DNA of 26,719 bases, from NCBI GenBank assembly GCA_027064405.1, contig JAMOPP010000190.1, forward strand, positions 1 through 26,719, written 5' to 3'. This document shows, piece after piece, positions 1-7,872 of this stretch. The notes below the pieces were generated by a model. That model searched no databases. It had not been told where the DNA came from and saw only the letters and a list, made by a program, of their open reading frames with translations. A program made the position numbers and the translations under genes. Every line of letters begins with the position of its first letter. Positions within the stretch are counted from its first letter, which is position 1. This stretch comes from Desulfurellales bacterium. Its GTDB lineage: Bacteria > Campylobacterota_A > Desulfurellia > Desulfurellales > Hippeaceae.

Positions 1-810
1 AGTTTCTATTGTGCCGTTTTTGTCTATATAAAATTCCCCGCCATACGGGTCTTTTGGTATGCTTTCAATTATTCCTTTCATTACAAGCTCATTTAAATTT
101 TTGGGTATCCTGCCATATTTCTCTTTAAATATTGACACGGCTTTTGAAAGCTTTTCAATCTCTATTAATGCCTTGAGCCTTATTTTATAAATATTTCTAA
201 CCGACTCGTTTTCTGTATTTTTAATCATATATTCAAGATAGGATATACCCAACTTTACTTCACCGCCTTTATAAAAATATCTTGCCGCAAGATTTGTAAA
301 AAGTGGCGAATGCGTCAAATCTGCAGCTTGCTTAAAATATTTTGCAGATTCTTTGTAATTATGCAAAAAATAGGCGTAGTTAAAACCCAAAAAGAAGGGT
401 ATCTGAAAATCCCACGGCCTATATTTATAAACATATCTTAACAGTCCGTTTACCGCCTTTACGTGACCTACGCCCCACACAAAAGCCCCCTGTGCAAAAT
501 AATATGCATCTTCATTGTAGGGATTAAGTACGATAGCCGTTTCAATTGTTCTGTACAAATTGTAGTATTCAACATTTCTGCCGTGATTGTATGTTATATC
601 TTTAACTTTACCGCCGTAATAAATTATAGATTTGAATGTGTAATATTCACCTTCAAACCACCTAAAATTGCCGAGTACCGCCTTGTAAAATTTGCCCTGA
701 GGTACAAAACCCAATTTTGCATACACAGGTCTGTTTTGCATACTTTTTTCAAAATGCGGAACAAATAATATAAAAATAATTAGAGAAATTAAGAACAATG
801 CATATCTCAT
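1..810 (-). CDS. Membrane-anchored TPR-like protein with GspG-like C-terminal motif (3' end outside window)
   Basis: Open reading frame of 270 codons without a stop, running off the left edge, so the C-terminus is missing. The start is ATG at 810, which overlaps the stop of the upstream permease gene by ATGA, indicating translational coupling. Residues 4-18 form one hydrophobic N-terminal segment, so the protein is probably anchored in the inner membrane with the rest in the periplasm. The middle is rich in aromatic residues and helical, with pieces resembling tetratricopeptide repeats (around residues 90-185, where Y, F and A recur as in TPR helices). Around residues 225-268 there is a motif like the C-terminal part of type II pseudopilins of the GspG type (a YGRIP...L...G, then IPKDPYGG, then a short strand). 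In my recollection such tails occur on TPR proteins next to ABC-2 permeases. Exact function is unknown; a role with the neighbouring transporter is inferred from coupling. Confidence 0.7.
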   Translation of the reverse strand, partial: MRYALFLISLIIFILFVPHFEKSMQNRPVYAKLGFVPQGKFYKAVLGNFRWFEGEYYTFKSIIYYGGKVKDITYNHGRNVEYYNLYRTIETAIVLNPYNEDAYYFAQGAFVWGVGHVKAVNGLLRYVYKYRPWDFQIPFFLGFNYAYFLHNYKESAKYFKQAADLTHSPLFTNLAARYFYKGGEVKLGISYLEYMIKNTENESVRNIYKIRLKALIEIEKLSKAVSIFKEKYGRIPKNLNELVMKGIIESIPKDPYGGEFYIDKNGTIET

Positions 811-1598
811 ATTAAATTGCGCCTACTGAAGATTATATTCGTCAAGCTAACTATAATGGTAAAATACAAAACAAAATATATAAAAGTTGATATTATATTA
901 CTATAGTTCATTTTGAGTGCATATGTCGCATAGGCTGTTAAATCAAAAGATGAGAAGTTAGGAACTATATAGTATATAATTTTTATTACTGTTTGTGATA
1001 ATAGAGAATAGTGTGCTTTTGATGAGTGTAGAATATAGTCATAAATTCCCTGAGATGCATTACCCGCTATAAATACGGATATGGTTGCAAAAAACGGCAT
1101 AAAAAATGATGTTGAAAATGACGCAAACAAAAAGCCAAAAGCCATAAGCAGAATATACTGCATATAGGAGAAAACAAACGACAACGCTATACTGTTCCAC
1201 ATAATGGGAAGTCTTGACTTATACATTCCTGCACAAAGATGTATGGAAATGACAGAAAGTATAAAATTAACAGTAGCAACAAAAAACATTAAAAGCGCAA
1301 AGCCCAAAAATCTTCCAATTAAATAATCACTTCTTTTTATGGGATAGGACAATATTGTATATACAAATTTTCTCTCTATATCACGCCATACCGTTGCCGT
1401 TGCGCCAAATATGGAAAGAAATAAAAGTATAAATGAATTTAGCGTCAAAGACATTGTAATCGAAACTTCTTGAATCTGACGCATAGAAAATGAACTAAAA
1501 ACAGGAATGGAAACATACAAAAGCACCATACTCAATATAATCAAAGCTATCCTATCTTTAAACACATTTTTAAATGTAAGCCAAGCGACTAAAAACAT
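807..1598 (-). CDS. ABC-2 type transporter permease subunit
   Basis: Protein of 263 residues with about six hydrophobic segments (near 17-40, 52-70, 95-120, 135-160, 165-185 and 235-255), the usual layout of an ABC-2 family membrane subunit. The family hallmark is visible near residues 70-95: a W-x-D-I-E followed by an ILS-x-P-x-x-R-x-x-Y-x-x-G-R stretch just before a membrane helix. The ATG at 1598 is preceded by AAGGAG at good spacing. No ATP-binding subunit is encoded nearby in this window, so the partner must lie further left or elsewhere. It is translationally coupled (ATGA) to the repeat protein downstream, which suggests both act in one envelope export or lipid/polysaccharide process. 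The substrate cannot be told from the sequence. Confidence 0.82.
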   Translation of the reverse strand: MFLVAWLTFKNVFKDRIALIILSMVLLYVSIPVFSSFSMRQIQEVSITMSLTLNSFILLFLSIFGATATVWRDIERKFVYTILSYPIKRSDYLIGRFLGFALLMFFVATVNFILSVISIHLCAGMYKSRLPIMWNSIALSFVFSYMQYILLMAFGFLFASFSTSFFMPFFATISVFIAGNASQGIYDYILHSSKAHYSLLSQTVIKIIYYIVPNFSSFDLTAYATYALKMNYSNIISTFIYFVLYFTIIVSLTNIIFSRRNLI

Positions 1599-1717
1599 TT
1601 TTGACTCCTTTTTCCGACTGTCAAGATAATTTTTCCTAAATTCTTACTATAAATCGACAACAATCATATCTTTTCTGTTACCATTTGCATAACTTAGAGA
1701 CACAAAACTTAAATTTT

Positions 1718-1747
1718 ATTGTATGTTAAACGGTTTTGTACCGACAA
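1718..1747 (-). promoter_or_regulatory. Possible sigma70-type promoter for the ABC-2 permease operon
   Basis: On the minus strand, a TTGTCG box (1742-1747) is followed after 18 bases by TACAAT (1718-1723). This would start transcription near 1711 and leave a leader of about 110 bases before the permease ATG at 1598. The -10 is good and the -35 is only fair, so this is a weak call. The rest of the 1599-1763 gap shows no terminator-like hairpin with a T run, so readthrough from flhG is also possible. Confidence 0.3.
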
Positions 1748-1763
1748 TACTTGTTATTTATAT

Positions 1764-2618
1764 CTATCCGCCAAAAATAGATGAGAAAAATCTTTTAACC
1801 GGATTGTCGTAAATCTTTACATTTTCTTTAAAAATATTATTTATCATTTTCTTCATAGAAACTGAAAATTTCCCATCCGGCGCAATCTCTGAAATCGCTT
1901 TTTGCTCTCTCACGCAAAGCGGCAATTTTTTATCATACAAGGCAAATCCTGCGCTTTTAAACTCTTTTTTTAAGAAATTTTTACATATTTTATTGATATT
2001 TTCATAAACAGAAACGGCTTCATTCTCGTTTTTTGCCATATTCACAAAAATTTTAATATTTTCTTTTTTGTAATTTAGAAACATTATCTTTATCATAGCA
2101 TAGGCATCGGCAATAGATGTGGGCTCAGGCGTTGCAACAACAATAATATCCTCTGAGCTTTTTAAAAAAAATGTCACCTTTCTGGATATTCCGGCTCCTG
2201 TATCCACAAGCAAAATATCTATATCTTTAACAACACTTCTTAGTTCGTCTTTAACTTTATTAAAACTCGGCTCATTTATATTTGCAATATCCTCAACGCC
2301 GTTTCCAGCAGGTATTATACTTAGATTATCATTAACCTTTATCATTATTTCGCTCATCTTCTTGCCACTTTTTATGACATCGATTAACGAATACTTGGTC
2401 TTAATCCCCAACAATATGTCAACATTTGCAAGACCCAAATCCGCATCAAAAACTACAACTTTTTTCCCTATGCCACTTAAAAGCATCGCCATATTTACAA
2501 CTATATTTGTTTTACCCACACCGCCCTTACCGCTTGTAACGGCTATAACCTTATGCGTTTTATCTGCTTTTTTCTTCTTATCGACCATATCTCTTAATTT
2601 TTCTGCCTGATCTGCCAT
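1764..2618 (-). CDS. flhG: FlhG (YlxH/FleN), MinD-like ATPase controlling flagellar number
   Basis: Protein of 284 residues of the ParA/MinD family. It has a deviant Walker A at residues 29-37 (G-K-G-G-V-G-K-T with the signature lysine K31), a switch I-like FDADLGLAN near 57-65 and a VDTGAG switch II near 139. Residues 3-9 read DQAEKLR, the N-terminal DQAxxLR activator motif that in studied FlhG proteins stimulates the GTPase of FlhF. The final residues (VKRFFSSIFGG) look like the short amphipathic membrane-targeting tail of MinD/FlhG proteins. The gene starts one base after the stop of flhF, and the order flhA-flhF-flhG is the classical flagellar order. Expected to act at the cytoplasmic membrane, limiting the number of flagella. 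No fliA or motility sigma factor gene follows; an ABC-2 permease does instead. Confidence 0.95.
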   Translation of the reverse strand: MADQAEKLRDMVDKKKKADKTHKVIAVTSGKGGVGKTNIVVNMAMLLSGIGKKVVVFDADLGLANVDILLGIKTKYSLIDVIKSGKKMSEIMIKVNDNLSIIPAGNGVEDIANINEPSFNKVKDELRSVVKDIDILLVDTGAGISRKVTFFLKSSEDIIVVATPEPTSIADAYAMIKIMFLNYKKENIKIFVNMAKNENEAVSVYENINKICKNFLKKEFKSAGFALYDKKLPLCVREQKAISEIAPDGKFSVSMKKMINNIFKENVKIYDNPVKRFFSSIFGG

Positions 2619-2619
2619 T

Positions 2620-3822
2620 TTATACCTCTTTTTTTACAATTAACGAAGAAATTTTTAATGACTCAGCCACCATAATATCATCCGGCACATCCTGACCAAA
2701 TGTAATATACGAAACAGGCTTTTTTAATTTTACGGATAGATTCAGCATAGTCCCTGGCGTACTTGTTTCGTCAACCTTTGTATAGATAAAATCATCTATG
2801 GGTATATTTGAAAATCTGTTATATACATCAAAACAATCACTTTCTTTGGTATTCATAGAAAGAACCAAGGAAATGTGTAAATCGTTAAAATTTTTAAAAA
2901 TACTAAACAGTTCGCCCAACCTTTTAATATCGTTTTGACTTCTTCCCACAGTATCAATAAAAACATTGTCCATATTTTCAAATTCTTTCAGCGCTACTTC
3001 AAAATCTGATCTTGTTATGCTTACGATAGCCGGTATATCCATAATCTTTGCATAACTTAAAAGCTGATCAACAGCACCGATTCTATAAGTATCAGTTGTA
3101 ATTATTCCTACGCTCCTATTCATTTTCAGTTTATGTATGGCAGCAAGTTTTGCAATTGTGGTAGTTTTTCCAACTCCTGTCGGACCAACCAAAACAAAGC
3201 GCTTTTTGTCCGGTTTGCTTGTTTTAAAAAATTGAGACAAAACGACAGATAGATATTCTTTTACATAAGATTCATCTGATATTCGTTTTTGATCGAGATT
3301 TCTATGCAATGCAACCGAAATCTTAAACGCATATTTTTTATTGATGCCAATATCGCACATATATTGAAAATAGCGACTCATACCAAGCGGAAGCTTTGAG
3401 ATATCAATATCCGATTTTTTAGCAACAAAACGCAACGAGTTTTTTAAATCATTTAAATCGTATTTTATATCATCTACGACCTTTTCTATGCTGTTATCCT
3501 TATTTTCTACAATCATCTTTTCAAGTTTTTTAATCCTATCTTCTATATCGGAAGATTTAAATGAACTTTTTTTTGCAATACTTTGTTCTGTCGATTTAGT
3601 TTTATATCGCCTTGCAGTAGTTTTAAATGTTGTATCGACATAATCATTCTGTTTTTCGTCAAGAGCAGCCGTAACTTCCAAGACTTCCTTTCTAAAAAAT
3701 GAAAAGAATGAGCCCGTTTTCACCTTTCTTGATGATAAAATAACGGCATTGACGCCTAAATCTTTTTTTATTTTATCCAAGGCTTCACGCATATCTTTAG
3801 CTCTATACGTTTTTACAATCAT
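2620..3822 (-). CDS. flhF: FlhF, SRP-type GTPase for flagellar placement
   Basis: Protein of 400 residues with the FlhF plan. A basic N-terminal B domain begins MIVKTYRAKDMREAL, a variable charged linker spans about 55-130, a helical N domain spans about 140-200, and an SRP-type GTPase G domain follows. G1 is GPTGVGKTT at 213-221, the DTYRIGAVDQL motif is at 244-254 and G3 is DTVGRS at 290-295. A TKVDET near 352 fits G4. FlhF recruits the first flagellar basal-body components to the cell pole and works as a homodimer regulated by FlhG. The ATG at 3822 overlaps the flhA stop by ATGA, so the two are coupled. Length is within the usual range for the family. I see nothing degenerate in the GTPase motifs. 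Confidence 0.95.
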   Translation of the reverse strand: MIVKTYRAKDMREALDKIKKDLGVNAVILSSRKVKTGSFFSFFRKEVLEVTAALDEKQNDYVDTTFKTTARRYKTKSTEQSIAKKSSFKSSDIEDRIKKLEKMIVENKDNSIEKVVDDIKYDLNDLKNSLRFVAKKSDIDISKLPLGMSRYFQYMCDIGINKKYAFKISVALHRNLDQKRISDESYVKEYLSVVLSQFFKTSKPDKKRFVLVGPTGVGKTTTIAKLAAIHKLKMNRSVGIITTDTYRIGAVDQLLSYAKIMDIPAIVSITRSDFEVALKEFENMDNVFIDTVGRSQNDIKRLGELFSIFKNFNDLHISLVLSMNTKESDCFDVYNRFSNIPIDDFIYTKVDETSTPGTMLNLSVKLKKPVSYITFGQDVPDDIMVAESLKISSLIVKKEV

Positions 3823-5888
3823 AGTTCTATACTACCAACACTTCTAACTTCTATCCCCTCAGCAATTTCAGAATAGGAAATTACAGGAACCTTTGGCAAA
3901 AACCTGTCTATAAAAATCTTAAAATGTCGTCTTGATTTTGGTGATGTTAAAATAACAGGCTCTATACCGGATTCCGTTACCTTAGCAACCACCTCTTGAA
4001 CTTTATTCAAAAGCTGCTCTGAAATATTCGGCGGTAAATCAAGATAACTTGTGCCGTTTTGTTCCTTTATGTTAGCAGAAAGTATGCCCTCCACATTACC
4101 TCCAAGAGTAATAACATTAACAACGCCGTTTTCATTTTTATACCTGCTGCTTATGTGATATGCAAGCGATATTCTAACATATTCGGTCAAAGTATCAATA
4201 TCTTTTACATAGGGCGCATAATCCGACAAGGTCTCCGCTATCGTAATCATATCCCTTATCGGCACCTTTTCGTAAAGTAGATTCTTTAATATTCTATGAA
4301 CATTGCCAAGTGATAAGTTTTTCATTAAGTCTTCAACAATTTTAGGATAATCAGCTTTCAAAGACTCAATAAGCTTGCTTGCATCCTCTCTTGTAAATAT
4401 CTCGTCTATGTGGGTTTTGATAAGCTCGGTTATGTGAGTAATTATAACGGTAGCAGGGTCAACAATAGTATATCCTTTTATGATAGCATTATTTTTATCG
4501 TTAGATTCTATCCAGACAGCAGGAAGTCCGAAAGCGGGTTCTTTTGTTTCTATGCCGTTTAATTCATTGTTCATACCGGGCTTCATAGCAAGAAACTTGT
4601 TTGTATAAACCTTGTAACTTGCTATTTCAACACCTTTAATTAGGAAAATATATTCATTTCTATCTAAGTTCAAATCATCCCTAATTCTTATGGAAGGCAT
4701 AATAACACCAAATTCCATAGCTATCTGTTTGCGCATAATTTTTATCCGCTTAAGTAAATCGCCTCCGCTCTTTTCGTCAACAAGCCCAATCAGACCATAT
4801 CCTATCTTGAGCTCAAGCATATCAATTTTTATTGATTCTTCTATATCCTCAATTGTAATATCATCTTGAGCTCCAGCCTCTATTTCTTGTTCCTTTTCTT
4901 CAATCTCTTTTTCCTCTTCAATTTGTTTCTTATTTTTCGAAGATATACTGTAGGCAATAGATGACAAAATCAAAGCCAAAATCATAAGGTGTAGTGTAGG
5001 CATTCCCGGGATAAAAGACATAATAACAAGAACAATGGAAGAAATATACAAAACCTGATACTGCTTAACTATTTCATTTATAATTCTTCCTGATAAATCC
5101 GCAGCATCAGAGCTTCTTGTAATTATTATACCTGCAGCCGTTGAAACTGTCAAAGCGGGAAGTTGACCCACAAGTCCGTCACCAATTGTAAGCACCGTGT
5201 ATCTTGAGGCTGCATCTGCTAAGCTCATATTATGCTGTAGAACACCTATAACTATTCCACCTACAATATTTATAACAGTTATGAGAAGTCCGGCTATAGC
5301 ATCACCTCGAACAAATTTACTTGCACCGTCCATAGCTCCATAAAAATCTGCCTGATGAGATATATCTTCCCTTCTTTTTCTTGCTTCATTCTCATCAATA
5401 ATTCCGGCATTTAAATCGGCATCAATGCTCATCTGCTTTCCGGGCATTGCATCAAGGGTGAACCTTGCCGCAACTTCGGCAACTCTACCTGCACCCTTTG
5501 TAATGACTATAAAATTTATAATTACAAGTATTGCAAAAACAACGAGACCAACTACATAGTTACCACCGACAACAAAATATCCAAATGTTTTAATCATTGA
5601 ACCTGCCGCATCTATAGACTCGTTTCCCCTCAAAAGAATAGCCCTTGTTGTAGCAATATTTAAAGAAAGCCTAAAAAGAGTCACGGCAAGCAAAAGTGAG
5701 GGAAAAGTTGAAAAATCAAGTGGCTTTTTTACATACATACTCACAAAAAATATCAAAAGCGACATAGTGAACGATAAGGACACGAGAAAGTCTAAAAAAA
5801 ATCCCGGAAGGGGTATTACCAAAACGGCAAATATAACAAGAACCGATATAACCAAAAGAAAATCACTGATTTTTATAGATTTTTCTAT
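3819..5888 (-). CDS. flhA: FlhA, flagellar type III export gate protein (apparent ATA start)
   Basis: Inner-membrane component of the flagellar export apparatus. The N-terminal half has about eight hydrophobic segments. The conserved FHIPEP-family loop is present (GRVAEVAARFTLDAMPGKQM, then a DADLNAG). An acidic linker rich in E and K follows, then the cytoplasmic chaperone-docking domain to the C-terminus. The first standard start in frame is TTG at 5855, but that would begin inside the first membrane helix and has no Shine-Dalgarno. The frame stays open 11 codons further to ATA at 5888, encoding a lead (EKSIKISDFL) that resembles the short cytoplasmic lead of other FlhA proteins. It has AAGGTG seven bases upstream. 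With ATA the protein has 689 residues, normal for FlhA; with TTG it has 678. It heads the operon flhA-flhF-flhG. Gene identity is certain; the start codon is inferred. Confidence 0.93.
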   Translation of the reverse strand: MEKSIKISDFLLVISVLVIFAVLVIPLPGFFLDFLVSLSFTMSLLIFFVSMYVKKPLDFSTFPSLLLAVTLFRLSLNIATTRAILLRGNESIDAAGSMIKTFGYFVVGGNYVVGLVVFAILVIINFIVITKGAGRVAEVAARFTLDAMPGKQMSIDADLNAGIIDENEARKRREDISHQADFYGAMDGASKFVRGDAIAGLLITVINIVGGIVIGVLQHNMSLADAASRYTVLTIGDGLVGQLPALTVSTAAGIIITRSSDAADLSGRIINEIVKQYQVLYISSIVLVIMSFIPGMPTLHLMILALILSSIAYSISSKNKKQIEEEKEIEEKEQEIEAGAQDDITIEDIEESIKIDMLELKIGYGLIGLVDEKSGGDLLKRIKIMRKQIAMEFGVIMPSIRIRDDLNLDRNEYIFLIKGVEIASYKVYTNKFLAMKPGMNNELNGIETKEPAFGLPAVWIESNDKNNAIIKGYTIVDPATVIITHITELIKTHIDEIFTREDASKLIESLKADYPKIVEDLMKNLSLGNVHRILKNLLYEKVPIRDMITIAETLSDYAPYVKDIDTLTEYVRISLAYHISSRYKNENGVVNVITLGGNVEGILSANIKEQNGTSYLDLPPNISEQLLNKVQEVVAKVTESGIEPVILTSPKSRRHFKIFIDRFLPKVPVISYSEIAEGIEVRSVGSIEL

Positions 5889-5895
5889 GTCACTT

Positions 5896-5901
5896 CACCT
5901 T
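5896..5901 (-). promoter_or_regulatory. Ribosome binding site that points to the ATA start of flhA
   Basis: AAGGTG on the minus strand, seven bases before ATA at 5886-5888. An in-frame TGA at 5895-5897 closes the frame just upstream, so flhA cannot start further out. The GTG at 5891-5893 is in another frame and meets a stop after one codon. No comparable site lies before the TTG at 5855. Confidence 0.55.
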
Positions 5902-5981
5902 AATAAATATTTTTACAACTCAAACCTTTAAAATCAATTTTAAACACCAAAAACATCTTTCTTGGATAGAAAAGACAAGAT

Positions 5982-6010
5982 ACTATACGCAAAAATAGGC
6001 TTACAGTCAA
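5982..6010 (-). promoter_or_regulatory. Sigma70-like promoter of the flhA-flhF-flhG operon
   Basis: Minus-strand TTGACT (6005-6010), exactly 17 bases, then TATAGT (5982-5987): one mismatch from consensus in each box. Predicted transcription start is near 5975, giving a leader of about 87 bases before flhA. I do not see flagellar sigma28 or sigma54 elements in this gap (5889-6085). The rest of the gap is AT-rich and holds a short open frame described among the findings. Confidence 0.65.
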
Positions 6011-6085
6011 TAAACTCAGTTTTTAACATATTAAAATCACTGCGCAACAATAACGATTTGACGACCTCTCCTTAATTAAAATTTT

Positions 6086-6574
6086 TTATGATTTCATTAT
6101 CCGCTCTATCTCTAAAACCACCTTGCTTAAATCCTTAGAAGCATCAATTTCAAAATGAGATTTCTCATAGCATTTTAATCTTTGCACAAAAAGATTATAC
6201 GCTGCACCTTCATTTTCAAAAAGAGGTCGAGTGCCTCTTTTTACTCTTTGTTTTATGGTTTCAAAATCACATTTTAGATAAACCACCCATCCTATCTTCT
6301 TAAGACAATCCATATTATTGTAAAAACAGGGCATACCCCCGCCTGTTGATATTATGCAGTCCGTGCAATATTTCAAATCGCTTGAAATTATATTATGCTC
6401 TGCACATCTAAAAAAATTTTCACCATTTTCCTTAAAAATATCTTTGATTCTCTTATTAAATTTCCTTTCTATCAATGAATCCGTATCGACAAATTTCAAA
6501 TTGTGTTTTTTAGATAAAATTTTACCAACCGTTGATTTTCCTGATGCCATAAATCCCACAAGAATTATATTCAT
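6086..6574 (-). CDS. aroK: Shikimate kinase
   Basis: Protein of 162 residues, the normal size for AroK. It converts shikimate plus ATP to shikimate 3-phosphate in the chorismate pathway, in the cytosol. Walker A is G-F-M-A-S-G-K-S at residues 7-14, followed by the substrate-binding VDTDSLIE (D30, D32), a GGG motif near 78-80 (GGGMP) and the lid motif RGTRPLF near 113-119. The ATG at 6574 overlaps the stop of aroC by ATGA. This couples two steps of the same pathway (AroK at step 5, AroC at step 7), so co-expression makes sense. Confidence 0.95.
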   Translation of the reverse strand: MNIILVGFMASGKSTVGKILSKKHNLKFVDTDSLIERKFNKRIKDIFKENGENFFRCAEHNIISSDLKYCTDCIISTGGGMPCFYNNMDCLKKIGWVVYLKCDFETIKQRVKRGTRPLFENEGAAYNLFVQRLKCYEKSHFEIDASKDLSKVVLEIERIMKS

Positions 6575-7722
6575 TTCTGTTTTACAAAATCCCTATGCAG
6601 TTCAACACTCGTTTTTAACTCATCTATTGTGTCTGCACCAAATTTTTCAATATATGCATTGGCAATATCAAATGCAACTACAGATTTTGCAACTACACTC
6701 AAAGCGGGCACTGCACACACATCGCTTCTTTCAAAGTCTGATTTTTTGTATTGCTTAGTTTTCACATCAACAGAGTCCATTCCTTTCACAATGGTAGGTA
6801 TAGGTTTCATAAATGCCCTTACCACAATATTTTCTCCGTTTGACATCCCACCTTCAATGCCACCTGCCCTATTTGTTTTTCTTTTGTATCCGTTATCATA
6901 AACAATTTCATCTTGAACCAAAGAACCTAATTTTTTTGAATTTTCAAATCCGTCGCCTACCTCAACCGCTTTTACAGCCTGAATACTCATTAAACCAAAT
7001 GCAATTTTTGCATCAAGTTTTCTATCCCATTGAGAGTAGCTTCCCAAACCCGTATCAACACCTCGAACAACAACCTCTACACTTCCGCCTATGCTGTCTT
7101 TGGATTTTTTTGCCTCCTCAATCTCTGCTATCATTAAATCGGTTGACTTGGTATCAGGACAAAAAACAGGCGAACTTTCTATTTTCGTAATAATATCATT
7201 GTCATTGATGTCAATTTCTTGAGAATAAACCGAACCTATTGAACGAACAAAGGATAATAAATCAACTCCTATCTCTTTTAAAAGAAGCTCGCAGAAAGAA
7301 CCCACTGCCACTCTTACGGCAGTTTCTCTTGCACTTGAGCGTTCCAAAACGTCCCTTATATCACTTCTGTCATATTTTATATATCCTGTTAAATCGGCAT
7401 GACCCGGTCTTGGAGAGGTAACCGCTTTTTCATCTGTATACTCAGCAAAAGGCGACATAATGTGAAGCCAATTCTCAAAATCACGGTTTTGTATCATTAT
7501 GGCGACAGGCGAGCCGATTGTTTTTCCAAATCTGACCCCGCTTACAATCTTAATCCTATCCTTTTCTATTTTTTGCCTCTGCCCCCTACCGTAACCGGAT
7601 TGTCTTAAAAGCAAATTTTTATTAATATAATCCACATCTATTTTTAAATTTGCAGGTAAACCTTCAATTACTGCAACAAGTGCTTCGCCGTGAGATTCTC
7701 CGGCATCAAGAAATCTTATCAT
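6571..7722 (-). CDS. aroC: Chorismate synthase
   Basis: Protein of 383 residues, typical length. It performs the last common step of aromatic amino acid synthesis: removal of phosphate from EPSP to give chorismate, using reduced FMN. Signature stretches are visible: GESHG at residues 8-12, RQSGYGRGQRQ near 41-51, SPRPGHADL near 104-112, a DIRDVLERSSARET near 121-134, and the NRAGGIEGGMSNG segment near 284-296. It is first of the two-gene aroC-aroK operon. The Shine-Dalgarno directly before ATG 7722 is weak. A strong GGAGG lies about 75 bases upstream next to tiny open frames that end two bases before aroC. The gap to the lon-like gene is 150 bases with no clear terminator, so readthrough from lon is possible. 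Confidence 0.96.
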   Translation of the reverse strand: MIRFLDAGESHGEALVAVIEGLPANLKIDVDYINKNLLLRQSGYGRGQRQKIEKDRIKIVSGVRFGKTIGSPVAIMIQNRDFENWLHIMSPFAEYTDEKAVTSPRPGHADLTGYIKYDRSDIRDVLERSSARETAVRVAVGSFCELLLKEIGVDLLSFVRSIGSVYSQEIDINDNDIITKIESSPVFCPDTKSTDLMIAEIEEAKKSKDSIGGSVEVVVRGVDTGLGSYSQWDRKLDAKIAFGLMSIQAVKAVEVGDGFENSKKLGSLVQDEIVYDNGYKRKTNRAGGIEGGMSNGENIVVRAFMKPIPTIVKGMDSVDVKTKQYKKSDFERSDVCAVPALSVVAKSVVAFDIANAYIEKFGADTIDELKTSVELHRDFVKQK

Positions 7723-7724
7723 TT

Positions 7725-7800
7725 TTACATTAACACTTCACGCCTACAAATATCTACCATTAACAGATAGCATATCTATAAGAATGAGCTGTCATCCTCC
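7725..7800 (-). promoter_or_regulatory. Possible coupled leader open frames before aroC
   Basis: After a run of A's comes GGAGG (7796-7800), immediately followed by ATG (7793-7795) opening an 11-residue frame with two Tyr codons that stops at 7760. Its stop overlaps ATG 7758-7760 (TAATG) of a second 11-residue frame that ends at 7725, two bases before the aroC ATG. The layout looks like chained translational coupling. However, GGAGG touches the first ATG with no spacer, which is poor for initiation. Speculative. Confidence 0.22.
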
Positions 7801-7872
7801 TTTTTTTTAAGATTAAATTTATCTCTAATCTAATATCCGCAACCGTAAATTGATATTATTCTGCTAATAGCC

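Noticed and set aside
1726..1745. Short hairpin CGGT/ACCG after flhG as a terminator
   Set aside because: Only four base pairs with no T run after it; too weak to call.
2119..2610. 163-codon open frame on the plus strand
   Set aside because: It lies fully inside flhG on the opposite strand, has no ribosome binding site, and its translation is low-complexity S/T/L-rich as expected of an antisense frame of an AT-rich gene.
7810..7831. Inverted repeat AGATTA/TAATCT between lon and aroC as a terminator
   Set aside because: Six A/T-rich base pairs only. On the minus strand it is followed by A's, not T's, and on the plus strand the T run comes before it, so it fits a terminator in neither direction.
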